A stretch of DNA of 64,000 bases. Origin: Amycolatopsis sp. 195334CR. GTDB lineage: Bacteria > Actinomycetota > Actinomycetes > Mycobacteriales > Pseudonocardiaceae. A program made the position numbers and the translations under genes. Numbering within the stretch: position 1 is the stretch's first letter; the number at the start of each line of letters is the position of its first letter. Under the pieces are notes generated by a model. The model was not told the DNA's origin, ran no database searches, and saw only the letters and a list, made by a program, of their open reading frames with translations. The DNA lies in assembly GCF_017309385.1 (NCBI RefSeq), contig NZ_JAFJMJ010000001.1, positions 2,356,001 to 2,420,000 on the forward strand. Direction: 5' to 3'. This document shows positions 8,507 through 16,848 of this stretch, in pieces.

Positions 8507-9450
8507 CGCGCACCTCGCAGTTTCGGGTCGAGCACGGTGTAGAGCACGTCGACCAGGAAGTTCACCAGCAGCGCGCCGGCCACCAGCACCAGCACGATGC
8601 CCTGCACGGTCAGCAGGTCACGGGCGGACACCGCGTCCAGCAGCATGCTCCCGAGGCCCGGCAGCACGAAGACCCGTTCCACCACCACCGCCCCGACCAG
8701 CAGCGTGGTCAGTTGCAGGCCCAGCACGGTGACCACCGGGATGGCCGCGTTGCGCAGGCCGTGCCGGATCAGCGCCTGGCCCGGCATCAGCCCCTTCGAC
8801 CGCGCGGTCCGCAGGTAGTCCTCGCCGAGCACGTCCAGCACGGACGACCGGACGTACCGGGTGAGCACCGCGCCCTGCACCACGCCGAGCGACAACGCGG
8901 GCAGGATCAGCCCGCGCAGGAACTCGCCGGGGTCCTGGACCGGCGGGGTCCAGCCGCCCGACGGCAACCACTGCAACCGCACCGCGAACACCTGCACCAG
9001 CAGGATCCCGGCGAGGAAGGCGGGCACCGCGATGCCGAGCTGCGACGCCGCCGAAACCACCGTGCCGCTGGCCCGGCGGTGCCGGACCGCGGCCAGCACG
9101 CCGAACGGAATCGCGATCAGCACCGCGACCAGCATGCCCGCGCCGACCAGCCACAGCGTCACGCCGAGCCGGTCGGCCAGCTCGGGCCCGATCGCGTCGC
9201 GCGTGACGTAGGAATTGCCGAAGTCGCCGGTGAGCACGCCGCCCATCCAGTCGAGGTACTGGGTGACCAGCGGCCGGTCGATGCCGAATTCGGCGCGGGT
9301 CTGCGCGAGCAGTTCCGGGGTGGCGTTGACGCCGAGCGCGACCTGGGCCGGATCGCCGGGCAGCACCGCGGTGAACACGAAGACCACGATCGAGGCGGCG
9401 AGCAGGCTGACGGCGAAGATCGCCGTGCGCCGCAGGATCCGGGCGGTCAC
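8503..9450 (-). CDS. ABC transporter permease, DppB/OppB type
   Basis: A 315-residue permease with six predicted helices. It begins VTARILRRTAIFAVSLL, followed by the conserved FTAVLPGDPAQVALG segment and DFGNSYVTRDAIGPELADRL. The EAA loop is DYLRTARSKGLMPGQALIRH near residue 220. The GTG start at 9450 overlaps the binding-protein stop by 4 bases. A much longer open frame upstream is only the shadow of the binding-protein gene. Together the four coupled transport genes make a complete peptide/nickel/oligosaccharide-type importer. Confidence 0.92.
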   Translation of the reverse strand: MTARILRRTAIFAVSLLAASIVVFVFTAVLPGDPAQVALGVNATPELLAQTRAEFGIDRPLVTQYLDWMGGVLTGDFGNSYVTRDAIGPELADRLGVTLWLVGAGMLVAVLIAIPFGVLAAVRHRRASGTVVSAASQLGIAVPAFLAGILLVQVFAVRLQWLPSGGWTPPVQDPGEFLRGLILPALSLGVVQGAVLTRYVRSSVLDVLGEDYLRTARSKGLMPGQALIRHGLRNAAIPVVTVLGLQLTTLLVGAVVVERVFVLPGLGSMLLDAVSARDLLTVQGIVLVLVAGALLVNFLVDVLYTVLDPKLRGAR

Positions 9451-10940
9451 TCCGACCTCCCCAGGGTGGTCAGGTCGAACGACTCGCTGACCTGGTTGCG
9501 CACCAGGCCGGTCACCTTCTTCTTGGCGGCGACCACGTTCGGGAAGAGGAACAGCCAGTCCGCGGCGGCGTCGGCGGACAGCGTCCGCGCCACCTCGCGC
9601 ATCGCGGTCACCTGCTCCTCCGGCGTACCGCGATCCGCCTGTGCCAGCAGGTCCTGGGTCGTCTTGCTGTCGTACCCCCAGTAGAACGACGGCCTGCCGA
9701 ACGTGGTGATGTCGCGGGCTTCCACGTGCTGGATGATCGACAGGTCGTAGTCGTGGTCGGTGAACACCTGCTTGAGCCACACCGCCGGGAAGTCCAGCGG
9801 TTCGATGGTCACCGAGACGCCGACCTCGGCCAGTTGCGACTGGACCACCTGCGCGCTGGAGATCGCGTACGGCAGGTTCGGGATGCGCAGCCGCAGGTTC
9901 AGCTGGGGCTTCCCGGCCTCGGCGAGCAGGGCGCGCGCCTGGTCGGGGTCGTGCGGGTAGGCCGCGGAAAGGTCCTCGTACCAGGGATCGGTGGGCGGGA
10001 CCATGCTGCCGATCAGCGTGCCGCGCCCGGCCCACGCGGTGTCGAGCAGCGCCTTGCGGTCGATCGCCAGCGTCAGCGCGCGGCGCACGCGAACGTCGTT
10101 CAGCGGTTCCTTCTTGTTGTTGAAGGCCAGCACCACTTCGCTGTTCGTGGTGCCCTGGATGACGTTGAACCGGCTGTCCGCCTCGAACTGCGGGATCGAG
10201 TCGGGCGCGGTGATCGTGCCGATCACGTCGATGCCGTTGCTGAGCAACGCGTTGTTCAGCGCGGTCGGGTCCTTGTAGTACTTGAGGTACACCGTGCGGT
10301 AGGCGGGTTCCGGACCGCGGAAGCGCTGGTTCGCCTGGAGCACGATCGAATCCCCGCGCCGCCGCGACGTCACTTCGTACGGACCGGTGCCGACGGGTTT
10401 GTTGGCCAGGTCGGCGATGCCGGTCGGGGTGAACATGGCGCCGACGCGGCTGGCCATGTCGAACAGCCAGGCGTTGCTCGGCTTGGTCAGCACCACCCTG
10501 GCGTGCAAGGGGTCGAGCACCTCGACCCGGTCCACCACGTCCATTTTGGACTTGATCGAGATGGTCCAGTCGGTCTTCACCCGGTTGATCGAGAACCTCA
10601 CGTCCTCGGCGGTGAACTCGGTGCCGTTGCTGAACAGCACGCCGGGCTTGAGGGTGAAGTCGTAGACCAGCCGGTCCGGGCTCACCGTCCACGAGTCGGC
10701 CAGCAGCGGCACGACGCGGCCCTGGTCGTCGAGCTTCACCAGGCCCTCGTAGACGTTGTAGAGCAGGGCCTGGGGAATGGCCGCGCCGTCGGTACGGGTG
10801 AAGTCGAAGTTCTGCGGTTCGGCGGCGAAGCCGACCGCGAGCGTGGACCCGTCGTCCGGCACGAACGCGGACGAACCCGCCGAGCAGCCCGAGGCCACCA
10901 GCAGCAGCGCGAGCGCCGCGGCGAGAAGTCGGGCTTTCAT
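9447..10940 (-). CDS. ABC transporter substrate-binding lipoprotein (SBP family 5)
   Basis: A 497-residue extracellular solute-binding protein, first gene of the importer operon. The signal peptide runs MKARLLAAALALLLVASGC with a lipobox cysteine at residue 19, so it should be a membrane-anchored lipoprotein. Family-5 features include YNVYEGLVKLDDQGRVVPLL, VRRALTLAIDRKALLD and LLAEAGKPQLNLRLR. Peptides, nickel or other cationic molecules are known ligands of the family; the ligand here is unknown. The ATG is preceded by GGGAGAG. The FadR-type operator lies 20 bases upstream of the start, so the whole downstream operon is probably repressed by the divergent regulator. Confidence 0.92.
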   Translation of the reverse strand: MKARLLAAALALLLVASGCSAGSSAFVPDDGSTLAVGFAAEPQNFDFTRTDGAAIPQALLYNVYEGLVKLDDQGRVVPLLADSWTVSPDRLVYDFTLKPGVLFSNGTEFTAEDVRFSINRVKTDWTISIKSKMDVVDRVEVLDPLHARVVLTKPSNAWLFDMASRVGAMFTPTGIADLANKPVGTGPYEVTSRRRGDSIVLQANQRFRGPEPAYRTVYLKYYKDPTALNNALLSNGIDVIGTITAPDSIPQFEADSRFNVIQGTTNSEVVLAFNNKKEPLNDVRVRRALTLAIDRKALLDTAWAGRGTLIGSMVPPTDPWYEDLSAAYPHDPDQARALLAEAGKPQLNLRLRIPNLPYAISSAQVVQSQLAEVGVSVTIEPLDFPAVWLKQVFTDHDYDLSIIQHVEARDITTFGRPSFYWGYDSKTTQDLLAQADRGTPEEQVTAMREVARTLSADAAADWLFLFPNVVAAKKKVTGLVRNQVSESFDLTTLGRSE

Positions 10941-10959
10941 CGCTCTCCCAACCTAGTAG

Positions 10960-10974
10960 ACTGGTCGGACCAGT
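10960..10974. promoter_or_regulatory. FadR/GntR-type operator palindrome
   Basis: ACTGGTCGGACCAGT is a perfect 15-bp inverted repeat with a single central base. It contains the TGGTC-N-GACCA core known for FadR/FCD-type GntR regulators. It sits in the 83-base divergent spacer, 20 bases from the binding-protein start and 50 bases from the regulator start, so it could control both directions. Binding by the neighbouring regulator is an inference. Confidence 0.8.
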
Positions 10975-11023
10975 AATCGGTAGAAAAGCACCGTCCCTCG
11001 CGACAGGTCAAGGGGTGCCCAGG

Positions 11024-11776
11024 ATGGAGTTCGAGCCGGTCGCCACGGTCCGCGCTTACGAACGGGTCGTCGAGCAGGTGGAACAGGCCGTGTTCAGCGG
11101 CCGCCTGAAGGTCGGGGAACGGCTGCCCAGCGAGCGCGAGCTGATGGCCCAGTTCGGGGTCAGCCGGTCGACCGTGCGCGAGGCGCTGCGCGTGCTCCAG
11201 GCCGGTGGGCTCATCCGCTCGAAACCGGGTGATCCGCGGGGGCCGGAGATCCTGCCCGCGTCCCCGGTGCACCTGCACAAGTCCATGCACCGGCTGGCGC
11301 GCGCGGAGGGCATGAGCCTGGCCGAGCTGCTGCAGTTCCGGATGTTGCTGGAGGGTTCGGCGTACCTGCTGGCCGCACGGCTGCGCACGGACGAACAGCT
11401 CGCCGAACTGGACGCGGCGATGGCGGCGATGACCGCCGCGGCCGACCTCGGGTACGAGGAGTTCAGCCGCGCCGACATCGCGTTCCACGAGACGATCGCG
11501 CGAGCCACGCAGAACACGCTGATCGTGGTGTGCGGTGAGGTGGTCCGCGGCATCGTGCTCGACCTGATCGAGGACAAGCTTTCGCACGCGGACGACCGCC
11601 GCGCGCTGATGTCGGCCTGGCTGACGCACCACGGCGAGGTGCTCGACGCGGTCCGACTCCGCGACGGCGAGCGCGCCCAGCGGCTGGCGCGGCGGGCGAT
11701 CTTCGACCATTACGCCGATTACGTTCCGCTGGCTGATCGACCCCTGTTGTTCCCCTTGCTGGACACGGCAGAATGA
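11024..11776 (+). CDS. FadR/GntR family transcriptional regulator (FCD domain)
   Basis: A cytoplasmic DNA-binding regulator of about 250 residues. The N-terminal winged helix includes LPSERELMAQFGVSRSTVRE and ALRVLQAGGLIRSKPG. The C-terminal helical FCD ligand domain has DIAFHETIARATQN and ends with ARRAIFDHYADYV; the Asp and His residues fit the metal/ligand site of the family. The ATG at 11024 is preferred because AGGGG lies about 8 bases upstream; a GTG at 11015 would add three residues. It is divergent from the importer-catabolic operon and probably its substrate-responsive repressor. Confidence 0.88.
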   Translation: MEFEPVATVRAYERVVEQVEQAVFSGRLKVGERLPSERELMAQFGVSRSTVREALRVLQAGGLIRSKPGDPRGPEILPASPVHLHKSMHRLARAEGMSLAELLQFRMLLEGSAYLLAARLRTDEQLAELDAAMAAMTAAADLGYEEFSRADIAFHETIARATQNTLIVVCGEVVRGIVLDLIEDKLSHADDRRALMSAWLTHHGEVLDAVRLRDGERAQRLARRAIFDHYADYVPLADRPLLFPLLDTAE

Positions 11777-11780
11777 CCGG

Positions 11781-12833
11781 GTGAGCACTGAGGGGGTCGG
11801 GCTTTGCCTGTCCGGTGGCGGATACCGCGCGATGCTCTTCCACACCGGGGCGCTGTGGCGGCTCAACGAACTCGGCGTGCTGTCGCGGCTCGGCGTGATC
11901 TCCAGCGTCTCCGGCGGGTCGATCGCGGCGGGCGCGCTCGCGAAGGCGTGGCCGGAACTGGACTTCCAGGACGGGGTCGCGGCGAACTTCGTGCCCGCGG
12001 TGGTGGAACCGTTGCGGCGGCTGGCCGGCCGGAACATCGACGTGCGCGTGGTGCTGCGGGGACTCCTGCTGCCGGGGCGGTCGATCGGCGACGAGGTGGT
12101 CGCCGTGCTGCGCAAGTACCTGGTCGGGGACCTGCGGATGAGCGAGCTGCCGGAGTCGCCGCAGTTCGTGTTCAACGCGACCAACCTGCAGAACGGCGAA
12201 CTGTGGTGGTTCTACCGCGACAAGGAACCCCCGACGGCGGCCGGTGAGCCGATCCTGCTGGCCACCGCGGTCGCCGCGTCCTCGGCGTTCCCGCCGTTCC
12301 TGTCGCCGGTGGTGGTGCCGACGAGCGCGACCGAGCGGGAGAGCGGGCTGCCGGAGAAGGCCATGCTGAGCGATGCCGGGGTGTTCGACAACCTCGGGCT
12401 GGACCCGGTGGTGCCGCGCTGCGAAACGGTGCTGGTCAGCGACGCCGGGCAGAAGTTCGAGTTCCAGCCGCGGGTGAAGCGGAACTGGGTGCCGCACCTG
12501 CTCCGGGTGCTCGACGTGATCGACAACCAGGTGCGGTCGCTGCGCAAGCGCACCCTGATCGAGTCCTATGTGGACCGTGACGCGACCGGGACGTACTGGG
12601 CGGCGGCCAGCGACATCGACGACTTCGAGATGCCGGACACGCTGCCCGCGCCGAAGGAGAAGTCGGAGCAGCTGGCCGCCACCCCGACCCGCCTGCACCG
12701 CATGGCCCCCGAGCTCCAGCGGTCCCTGATCAACTGGGGCTACGCGGTGACCGACGCGGCCATGCGAAAGCACATCCTGCGGGACGCGGCACCCCCGAAG
12801 GGCTACCCGTACCCGGAGTCCCCCCTCGGTTGA
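11781..12833 (+). CDS. Patatin-like phospholipase/acyl hydrolase
   Basis: A 350-residue patatin-fold serine hydrolase with a Ser-Asp dyad, expected to release fatty acids from lipids. The oxyanion loop SGGGYRAMLFHTGAL starts near residue 11. The nucleophile region is ISSVSGGSIAAG with Ser44, where the first glycine of the usual GxSxG is Ser. The Asp motif is LSDAGVFDNLGL near residue 196. There is no signal peptide or membrane helix. The GTG start lies 4 bases after the regulator stop, so the two could be co-transcribed, though a functional link is not evident. Confidence 0.85.
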   Translation: MSTEGVGLCLSGGGYRAMLFHTGALWRLNELGVLSRLGVISSVSGGSIAAGALAKAWPELDFQDGVAANFVPAVVEPLRRLAGRNIDVRVVLRGLLLPGRSIGDEVVAVLRKYLVGDLRMSELPESPQFVFNATNLQNGELWWFYRDKEPPTAAGEPILLATAVAASSAFPPFLSPVVVPTSATERESGLPEKAMLSDAGVFDNLGLDPVVPRCETVLVSDAGQKFEFQPRVKRNWVPHLLRVLDVIDNQVRSLRKRTLIESYVDRDATGTYWAAASDIDDFEMPDTLPAPKEKSEQLAATPTRLHRMAPELQRSLINWGYAVTDAAMRKHILRDAAPPKGYPYPESPLG

Positions 12834-13012
12834 GATCCGCGGCCTTGACCTCCGGCGTCCAAGGCACGCGCGGTAGACGGAGTCAGATCGGATCCGAGAA
12901 ACAGACCCGACGTGAGCGAAGTCCGCCCCCTTGGAGGATCACGGCCGGTGCCACCTGTCTGTAACGTCGGCAGTCACAGACAGCGATACCCCGGTAATCC
13001 AGTTGGCGAGGG

Positions 13013-14386
13013 GTGAGACAGTTGGACAAAGGTGATCAGCTTGTAAGCCCAGAAGAGCCCCGTATCGAAGGCGATGCCACAGCCGACGAACTGTTCGACT
13101 ACGCGTTGGCTGGAGAGACGGCCGGGGAGACCAGCGTCGAAGCTGGAGTCGACCGGGACGCGTTCTTCGTGTCGAAGAAGGCGGCTGCTGTCTTCAAGCA
13201 CAGTCTGCTGAAGAGCTACTTTCCGCGATTCGCTGGAAAGACTGGTTCCACGGAGTTGAACAAACGCCTCGTCTATGTCGACACCCATGCGGGCCCCGGG
13301 AAGTACGAGGACGACACTCCGGGCAGTCCACTCCTCATCGCCGAGAACGTGACCGGAATGCTGGGTGCCTCGGGGCGAGCGCATCGGGACATCGCCTGCA
13401 TGTTCGTCGAGGCGCGTCCCAGTCACTACCGACATCTCACCGAGGTGCTCGAGGAGCACATGCCCCTCAACGCGTTGTGGAAGACACGAAGAGGCAAAGC
13501 CAGCACCTACCTGGCCGAGGCGCTCGAATTCGCTGCGGATTCACCGCTGTTCATGTTCATCGATCCCTACGGCTTGGGACCAAGCTTCGACGAGGTCGTA
13601 CGGATACTCGCACGTCCCCGCACCGGCCGGGGCAGCAAGACCGAGATACTCCTGAATTTCATCTCGATGGCCTTCTCCCGCGCCGGGGGCTACCTCAAGG
13701 TCAGCGAGCCGACACGACAACAGTTGACGACCCTGGAACGCCTGGACACCGTTCTAGGAGGAGATTGGTGGCGCGAGATCTACTTGTCTTCCTCCTCCGG
13801 TGGCTCAGCGGTCAGCAAACTGGCCCAGGAGTACGCCACTCGTGTCTGCAACGCGGTTGACCACCGCCCGCGGTCCGGCGTGAGACAGCGTTGCCGAGCA
13901 ACTTTGATCCCGGTCCGCAACACGTTGGAGCAGGATGTACCGGTCTACTGGCTCGTGCACTTCACATTTCATCCGCACGGCGCGTGGTGCATGGCCGAAG
14001 CAGCGGCAAAAGCCAACCTGGCCTGGCGTCATACCAACCATCAACTGTCGCTCATGAAGGCGCTCACCCAGGACACCGGACAGGGAGATCTGTTCGGTGA
14101 GCTGCTCCCTCAAGCCTCCGAGGACACGCGCGCCCGTGCCGAAGAGAAGCTCCAGCAACAGTGGCTGGACATCATCACTGGCAACCTTCTCAGGCTCGTC
14201 GGCACGCGACCGCAGCTCGATGTGTGCGATGACATGGCGGAGATTTTCGGCGCCACGCTGGGGTTGGCTCACGGCAAACACTTGAGGAAGGCATGGGATC
14301 AGTTAGCCGACGAAGGCGTGTTGATCGGTAGAGACCGACGAAAGCCGCTGGAGAACCAGATGATTCGCCGAGCTCGACTCGACTGA
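13013..14386 (+). CDS. tcmP: Three-Cys-motif partner protein TcmP
   Basis: A 457-residue protein whose middle matches the TcmP family: FFVSKKAAAVFKHSLLKSYF near residues 50-70, YVDTHAGPGKYEDDTPGSPL near 88-107, then LFMFIDPYGLGPSFDEV near 180. DTHAGPGKY resembles a methyltransferase-like nucleotide-binding loop, but no reaction is established. It is convergent with the DUF5131 three-Cys gene, its usual genomic partner, with only 8 bases between the stops. The C-terminal 90 residues (from about 367) look like a winged-helix domain. The start is uncertain: GTG at 13013, or TTG at 13022 with GAGGGG eight bases upstream. GC is visibly lower than in the flanking genes, which suggests transfer. Confidence 0.82.
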   Translation: MRQLDKGDQLVSPEEPRIEGDATADELFDYALAGETAGETSVEAGVDRDAFFVSKKAAAVFKHSLLKSYFPRFAGKTGSTELNKRLVYVDTHAGPGKYEDDTPGSPLLIAENVTGMLGASGRAHRDIACMFVEARPSHYRHLTEVLEEHMPLNALWKTRRGKASTYLAEALEFAADSPLFMFIDPYGLGPSFDEVVRILARPRTGRGSKTEILLNFISMAFSRAGGYLKVSEPTRQQLTTLERLDTVLGGDWWREIYLSSSSGGSAVSKLAQEYATRVCNAVDHRPRSGVRQRCRATLIPVRNTLEQDVPVYWLVHFTFHPHGAWCMAEAAAKANLAWRHTNHQLSLMKALTQDTGQGDLFGELLPQASEDTRARAEEKLQQQWLDIITGNLLRLVGTRPQLDVCDDMAEIFGATLGLAHGKHLRKAWDQLADEGVLIGRDRRKPLENQMIRRARLD

Positions 14387-14394
14387 CGACGACG

Positions 14395-15144
14395 TCACTG
14401 CAAGCTGGCCGGCCGAGGCATCTCGTTCCAGATTTGGCCATCCAGTTCGCGGCCGCCCGCCTTCGGCGTGCGACCGCCCCACTGCTTGTGGAAGAACGCC
14501 ACATCCGCTTCCTGACAGGCATCGCGGATCTCGCGCACCCAAGCGGGGTCGACAGAACGCGCCTTCGGACCGGACTCGCCACCTGTGATGACCCAGTCGA
14601 TGCCATCGAGGTTGAGACCGGTTACCGGGCCCAACAACGGCTCGCACGAGAGAAATCGAACAGCAGCGGGCACAGCTCGAAGATCATCCACCCGACCGAG
14701 TTGATCTTCGGTCTCGACACTTACCCCCATCCACACATTCGGTGGCCATTCGAGCTTGTCCGCCAACTTGCGCAGACGTGCCGACCGCTTGGTCAAAACC
14801 TGGTAGGTGTGTTGTGGAGTCCCGGCCATGACGTCGAAGACCTGGCGCACGAAATCCAGGGGAACTTTGGCGTGGAACAGATCGCTCATGGAGTTGACGA
14901 ACACGACCCTCGGCGTGCGCCATCGGTAAGGCTGGTCGAGGGTGTCCGGATGGACTGTGACGGCGAAGCCAGGGCCAGAAGTACGCGGGTCGCCGTCGTT
15001 CTGATATTTCGGCGTACCCATGGCTTTGAGCCGTTTGGCGAGGGCAAGCGCGTAGCAGTTGTCACATCCAGCGGAGATACGGTCACATCCCGTTGTGGGG
15101 TTCCAGGTGACCTCGGTCCACTCGATCGTCGAGCGACTGCTCAC
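14395..15144 (-). CDS. DUF5131 / phage Gp37-Gp68 family three-Cys protein
   Basis: A 249-residue protein of the Gp37/Gp68 (DUF5131) family. The three-cysteine motif TTGCDRISAGCDNCYA (C-x6-C-x2-C) is near residue 20 and resembles, but does not equal, the radical-SAM cluster motif C-x3-C-x2-C. Further family landmarks are VFVNSMSDLFH, YQVLTKRSARL, VWMGVSVE, FLSCEPLLGP and WVITGGESGPKARS, and FFHKQWGG. GTG at 15144 is chosen because AAGGAG ends 5 bases upstream; a GTG at 15171 would add nine residues with no good ribosome site. It is the partner of the convergent TcmP gene. The biochemical role is unknown; an Fe-S enzyme is inference. Confidence 0.85.
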   Translation of the reverse strand: MSSRSTIEWTEVTWNPTTGCDRISAGCDNCYALALAKRLKAMGTPKYQNDGDPRTSGPGFAVTVHPDTLDQPYRWRTPRVVFVNSMSDLFHAKVPLDFVRQVFDVMAGTPQHTYQVLTKRSARLRKLADKLEWPPNVWMGVSVETEDQLGRVDDLRAVPAAVRFLSCEPLLGPVTGLNLDGIDWVITGGESGPKARSVDPAWVREIRDACQEADVAFFHKQWGGRTPKAGGRELDGQIWNEMPRPASLQ

Positions 15145-15341
15145 GACTGCTCCTTGATCGTCATGCGGCACGGCTCAGTCATCCACGGATCTTACGAGAG
15201 TCCGTAACGAATCCCCGCAGGCTAGAGGCGTGGCGCCACTGAATCGAGTGCTGCTTGACGGGGTAATAACCAGGGTCGGGGCCGTCGTGCGTCCCCGCTG
15301 AGTTGACCTCCAGTTAAGTGGAACTCCTAGGCTGCGATCCC

Positions 15342-15755
15342 ATGACCTACACCGCAGCCGAACGCGAGTACCTGCGCGGGCAGGGCCTCGGCCGCCTGTC
15401 CACCATCGGCCCGGACGGCGGGCCGCAGACGCGCCCGGTCGCCTTCCGGCTCAACGACGACGGCACCATCGACATCGGCGGCCCGGCCAACGAGACCAGT
15501 CGCAAGTACAAGAACGTCCAGGCGCGCCCCGAGGTCTCGTTCCTGGTCGACGACATGACCCCGGACGACCCGGCCGAGGTGAAGCCGGGTTGGGGCCGCG
15601 GGGTGGAGATCCGCGGGCGGGCGGAGCTGGTCACGCTGGACGTGCCGCCGGTGGCACCGGAGTTCTTCAGCAAGGAAGTGATCCGTGTGCACCCGGAGCG
15701 GGTGATCTCCTGGCACCTCGAACGCGACCAGGACCTGCGCTCACGTGCGGTCTAG
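15342..15755 (+). CDS. PPOX-class F420-dependent/pyridoxamine-phosphate-oxidase-like enzyme
   Basis: A 137-residue split-barrel flavin/deazaflavin-binding protein. The pattern LGRLSTIGPDGGPQTRPVAF, then NETSRKYKNVQARPEVSFLVDD, then GVEIRGRAEL and RVISWHLERD fits the small actinobacterial F420/FMN family, which reduces or protects small molecules. The ATG at 15342 is chosen because MTYTAAEREYL is the usual family start. The last 15 bases overlap the convergent PLP gene. Cofactor choice (F420 versus FMN) cannot be decided by eye. Confidence 0.8.
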   Translation: MTYTAAEREYLRGQGLGRLSTIGPDGGPQTRPVAFRLNDDGTIDIGGPANETSRKYKNVQARPEVSFLVDDMTPDDPAEVKPGWGRGVEIRGRAELVTLDVPPVAPEFFSKEVIRVHPERVISWHLERDQDLRSRAV

Positions 15756-16799
15756 GACCTCCCGCAGGTCGCGCCACAGGTCTTCGGGGTCTTCCAGGCC
15801 GACGGAGAAGCGGATCAGGCCGGGCGGTACGTGCGCGTCGCCGGCCAGCCAGGCTCGGCGTTCGACGCAGCTTTCCACGCCGCCCAGGCTGGTGGCGTGG
15901 CGGATCAGGCGGAGCCCGCCGCACACCGCGTCGGCCGCCTCGGCGCTGTCGAGTTCGAAGGCGATCATCTGGCCCGAACCCGGGTACCGCACGCGCGTGA
16001 CCTTCGGGTGCGTGCCGAGGCGGTCGGCCAGGAGTTCCGCGCTGCGCGAAGCCTCGGCCAGCCGGACCGGCAGCGTGCGCAGGCCGCGCAGGGCGAGGTA
16101 CGCCTCCAGCGCACCCGGCGTCGCGCCGTTGCGGGTGCGGGCGTCGCGCAGGGCGGTCGCCAGTTCCTCGTCCCTGGTCACGGTCAGGCCGAGCAGCAGG
16201 TCGCTGTGCCCGCCGATCAGCTTGGTCGCGCTGTGCACCACGATGTCCGCACCGAGGTCGAGCGGCTGCTGGCCGAGCGGGGTGGCGAAGGTGTTGTCCA
16301 CCACCACCTTCGCCAGGTGCCCGTCGGCGGCCCGCGCCACCGCCCTGATGTCGATCACGTCGAGCGTCGGGTTGGTCGGCGACTCCAGCCAGACCAGGTC
16401 GGCCCACTCGGCAGCCGCCGTCCACGCGGACAGGTCCGACGGCTCCAGCTCGACCGCGCGCAGGCGCCCGTTCTTCGCCGCGTGCCCGAGCAGGCCGCGC
16501 GTGCCCGCGTAGCTGAACCGCGGCACGGCCACCTCGGCGCCGACCGGCAGCAGGTCGATCACCGCCGCCGCGGTGGCGATGCCCGAGGCGAAGGCGGTCG
16601 CGTGCCCGCCTTCGAGCCCGCCGATCGCCTCCTCCAGCGCGGTCCAGCTCGGCGTGCCGTCCTCGCGGGAGTACGCGCGCGCCCCACCCGCGTGGAACGT
16701 GCTCACCGGCACGATCGGCGTGTTCAGCGGCTCCCCCGGCTCCTGCGGCCGTCCGGCCGCCACCGCCCGGGTTCGGGGTGACCAGTCTGCTAAGTCCAC
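15741..16799 (-). CDS. Cystathionine gamma-synthase/lyase family PLP enzyme
   Basis: A 352-residue member of the Cys/Met metabolism PLP family. Motifs: TPIVPVSTFHAGGARAYSR near residue 26, EGGHATAFASGIATAAAVI near 63, WLESPTNPTLDVIDI near 137, VVDNTFATPLGQQPL near 167, and the PLP lysine in HSATKLIGGHSDLL near 190. It is shorter than the usual 380-400 residues but complete in its motifs. It could make or split cystathionine, or act on methionine; this cannot be resolved. The start is GTG at 16799. Confidence 0.88.
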   Translation of the reverse strand: MDLADWSPRTRAVAAGRPQEPGEPLNTPIVPVSTFHAGGARAYSREDGTPSWTALEEAIGGLEGGHATAFASGIATAAAVIDLLPVGAEVAVPRFSYAGTRGLLGHAAKNGRLRAVELEPSDLSAWTAAAEWADLVWLESPTNPTLDVIDIRAVARAADGHLAKVVVDNTFATPLGQQPLDLGADIVVHSATKLIGGHSDLLLGLTVTRDEELATALRDARTRNGATPGALEAYLALRGLRTLPVRLAEASRSAELLADRLGTHPKVTRVRYPGSGQMIAFELDSAEAADAVCGGLRLIRHATSLGGVESCVERRAWLAGDAHVPPGLIRFSVGLEDPEDLWRDLREVLDRT

Positions 16800-16848
16800 C
16801 CGGCCAACCTAACCGCAGGTCAGCACCCCCGCGACGGGCAGGGGCGGA

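Noticed and set aside
12834-15200. A prophage, because of the phage Gp37/Gp68 name
   Set aside because: No integrase, capsid, terminase, lysis or att-like repeats are seen; only the TcmP/DUF5131 pair is present.
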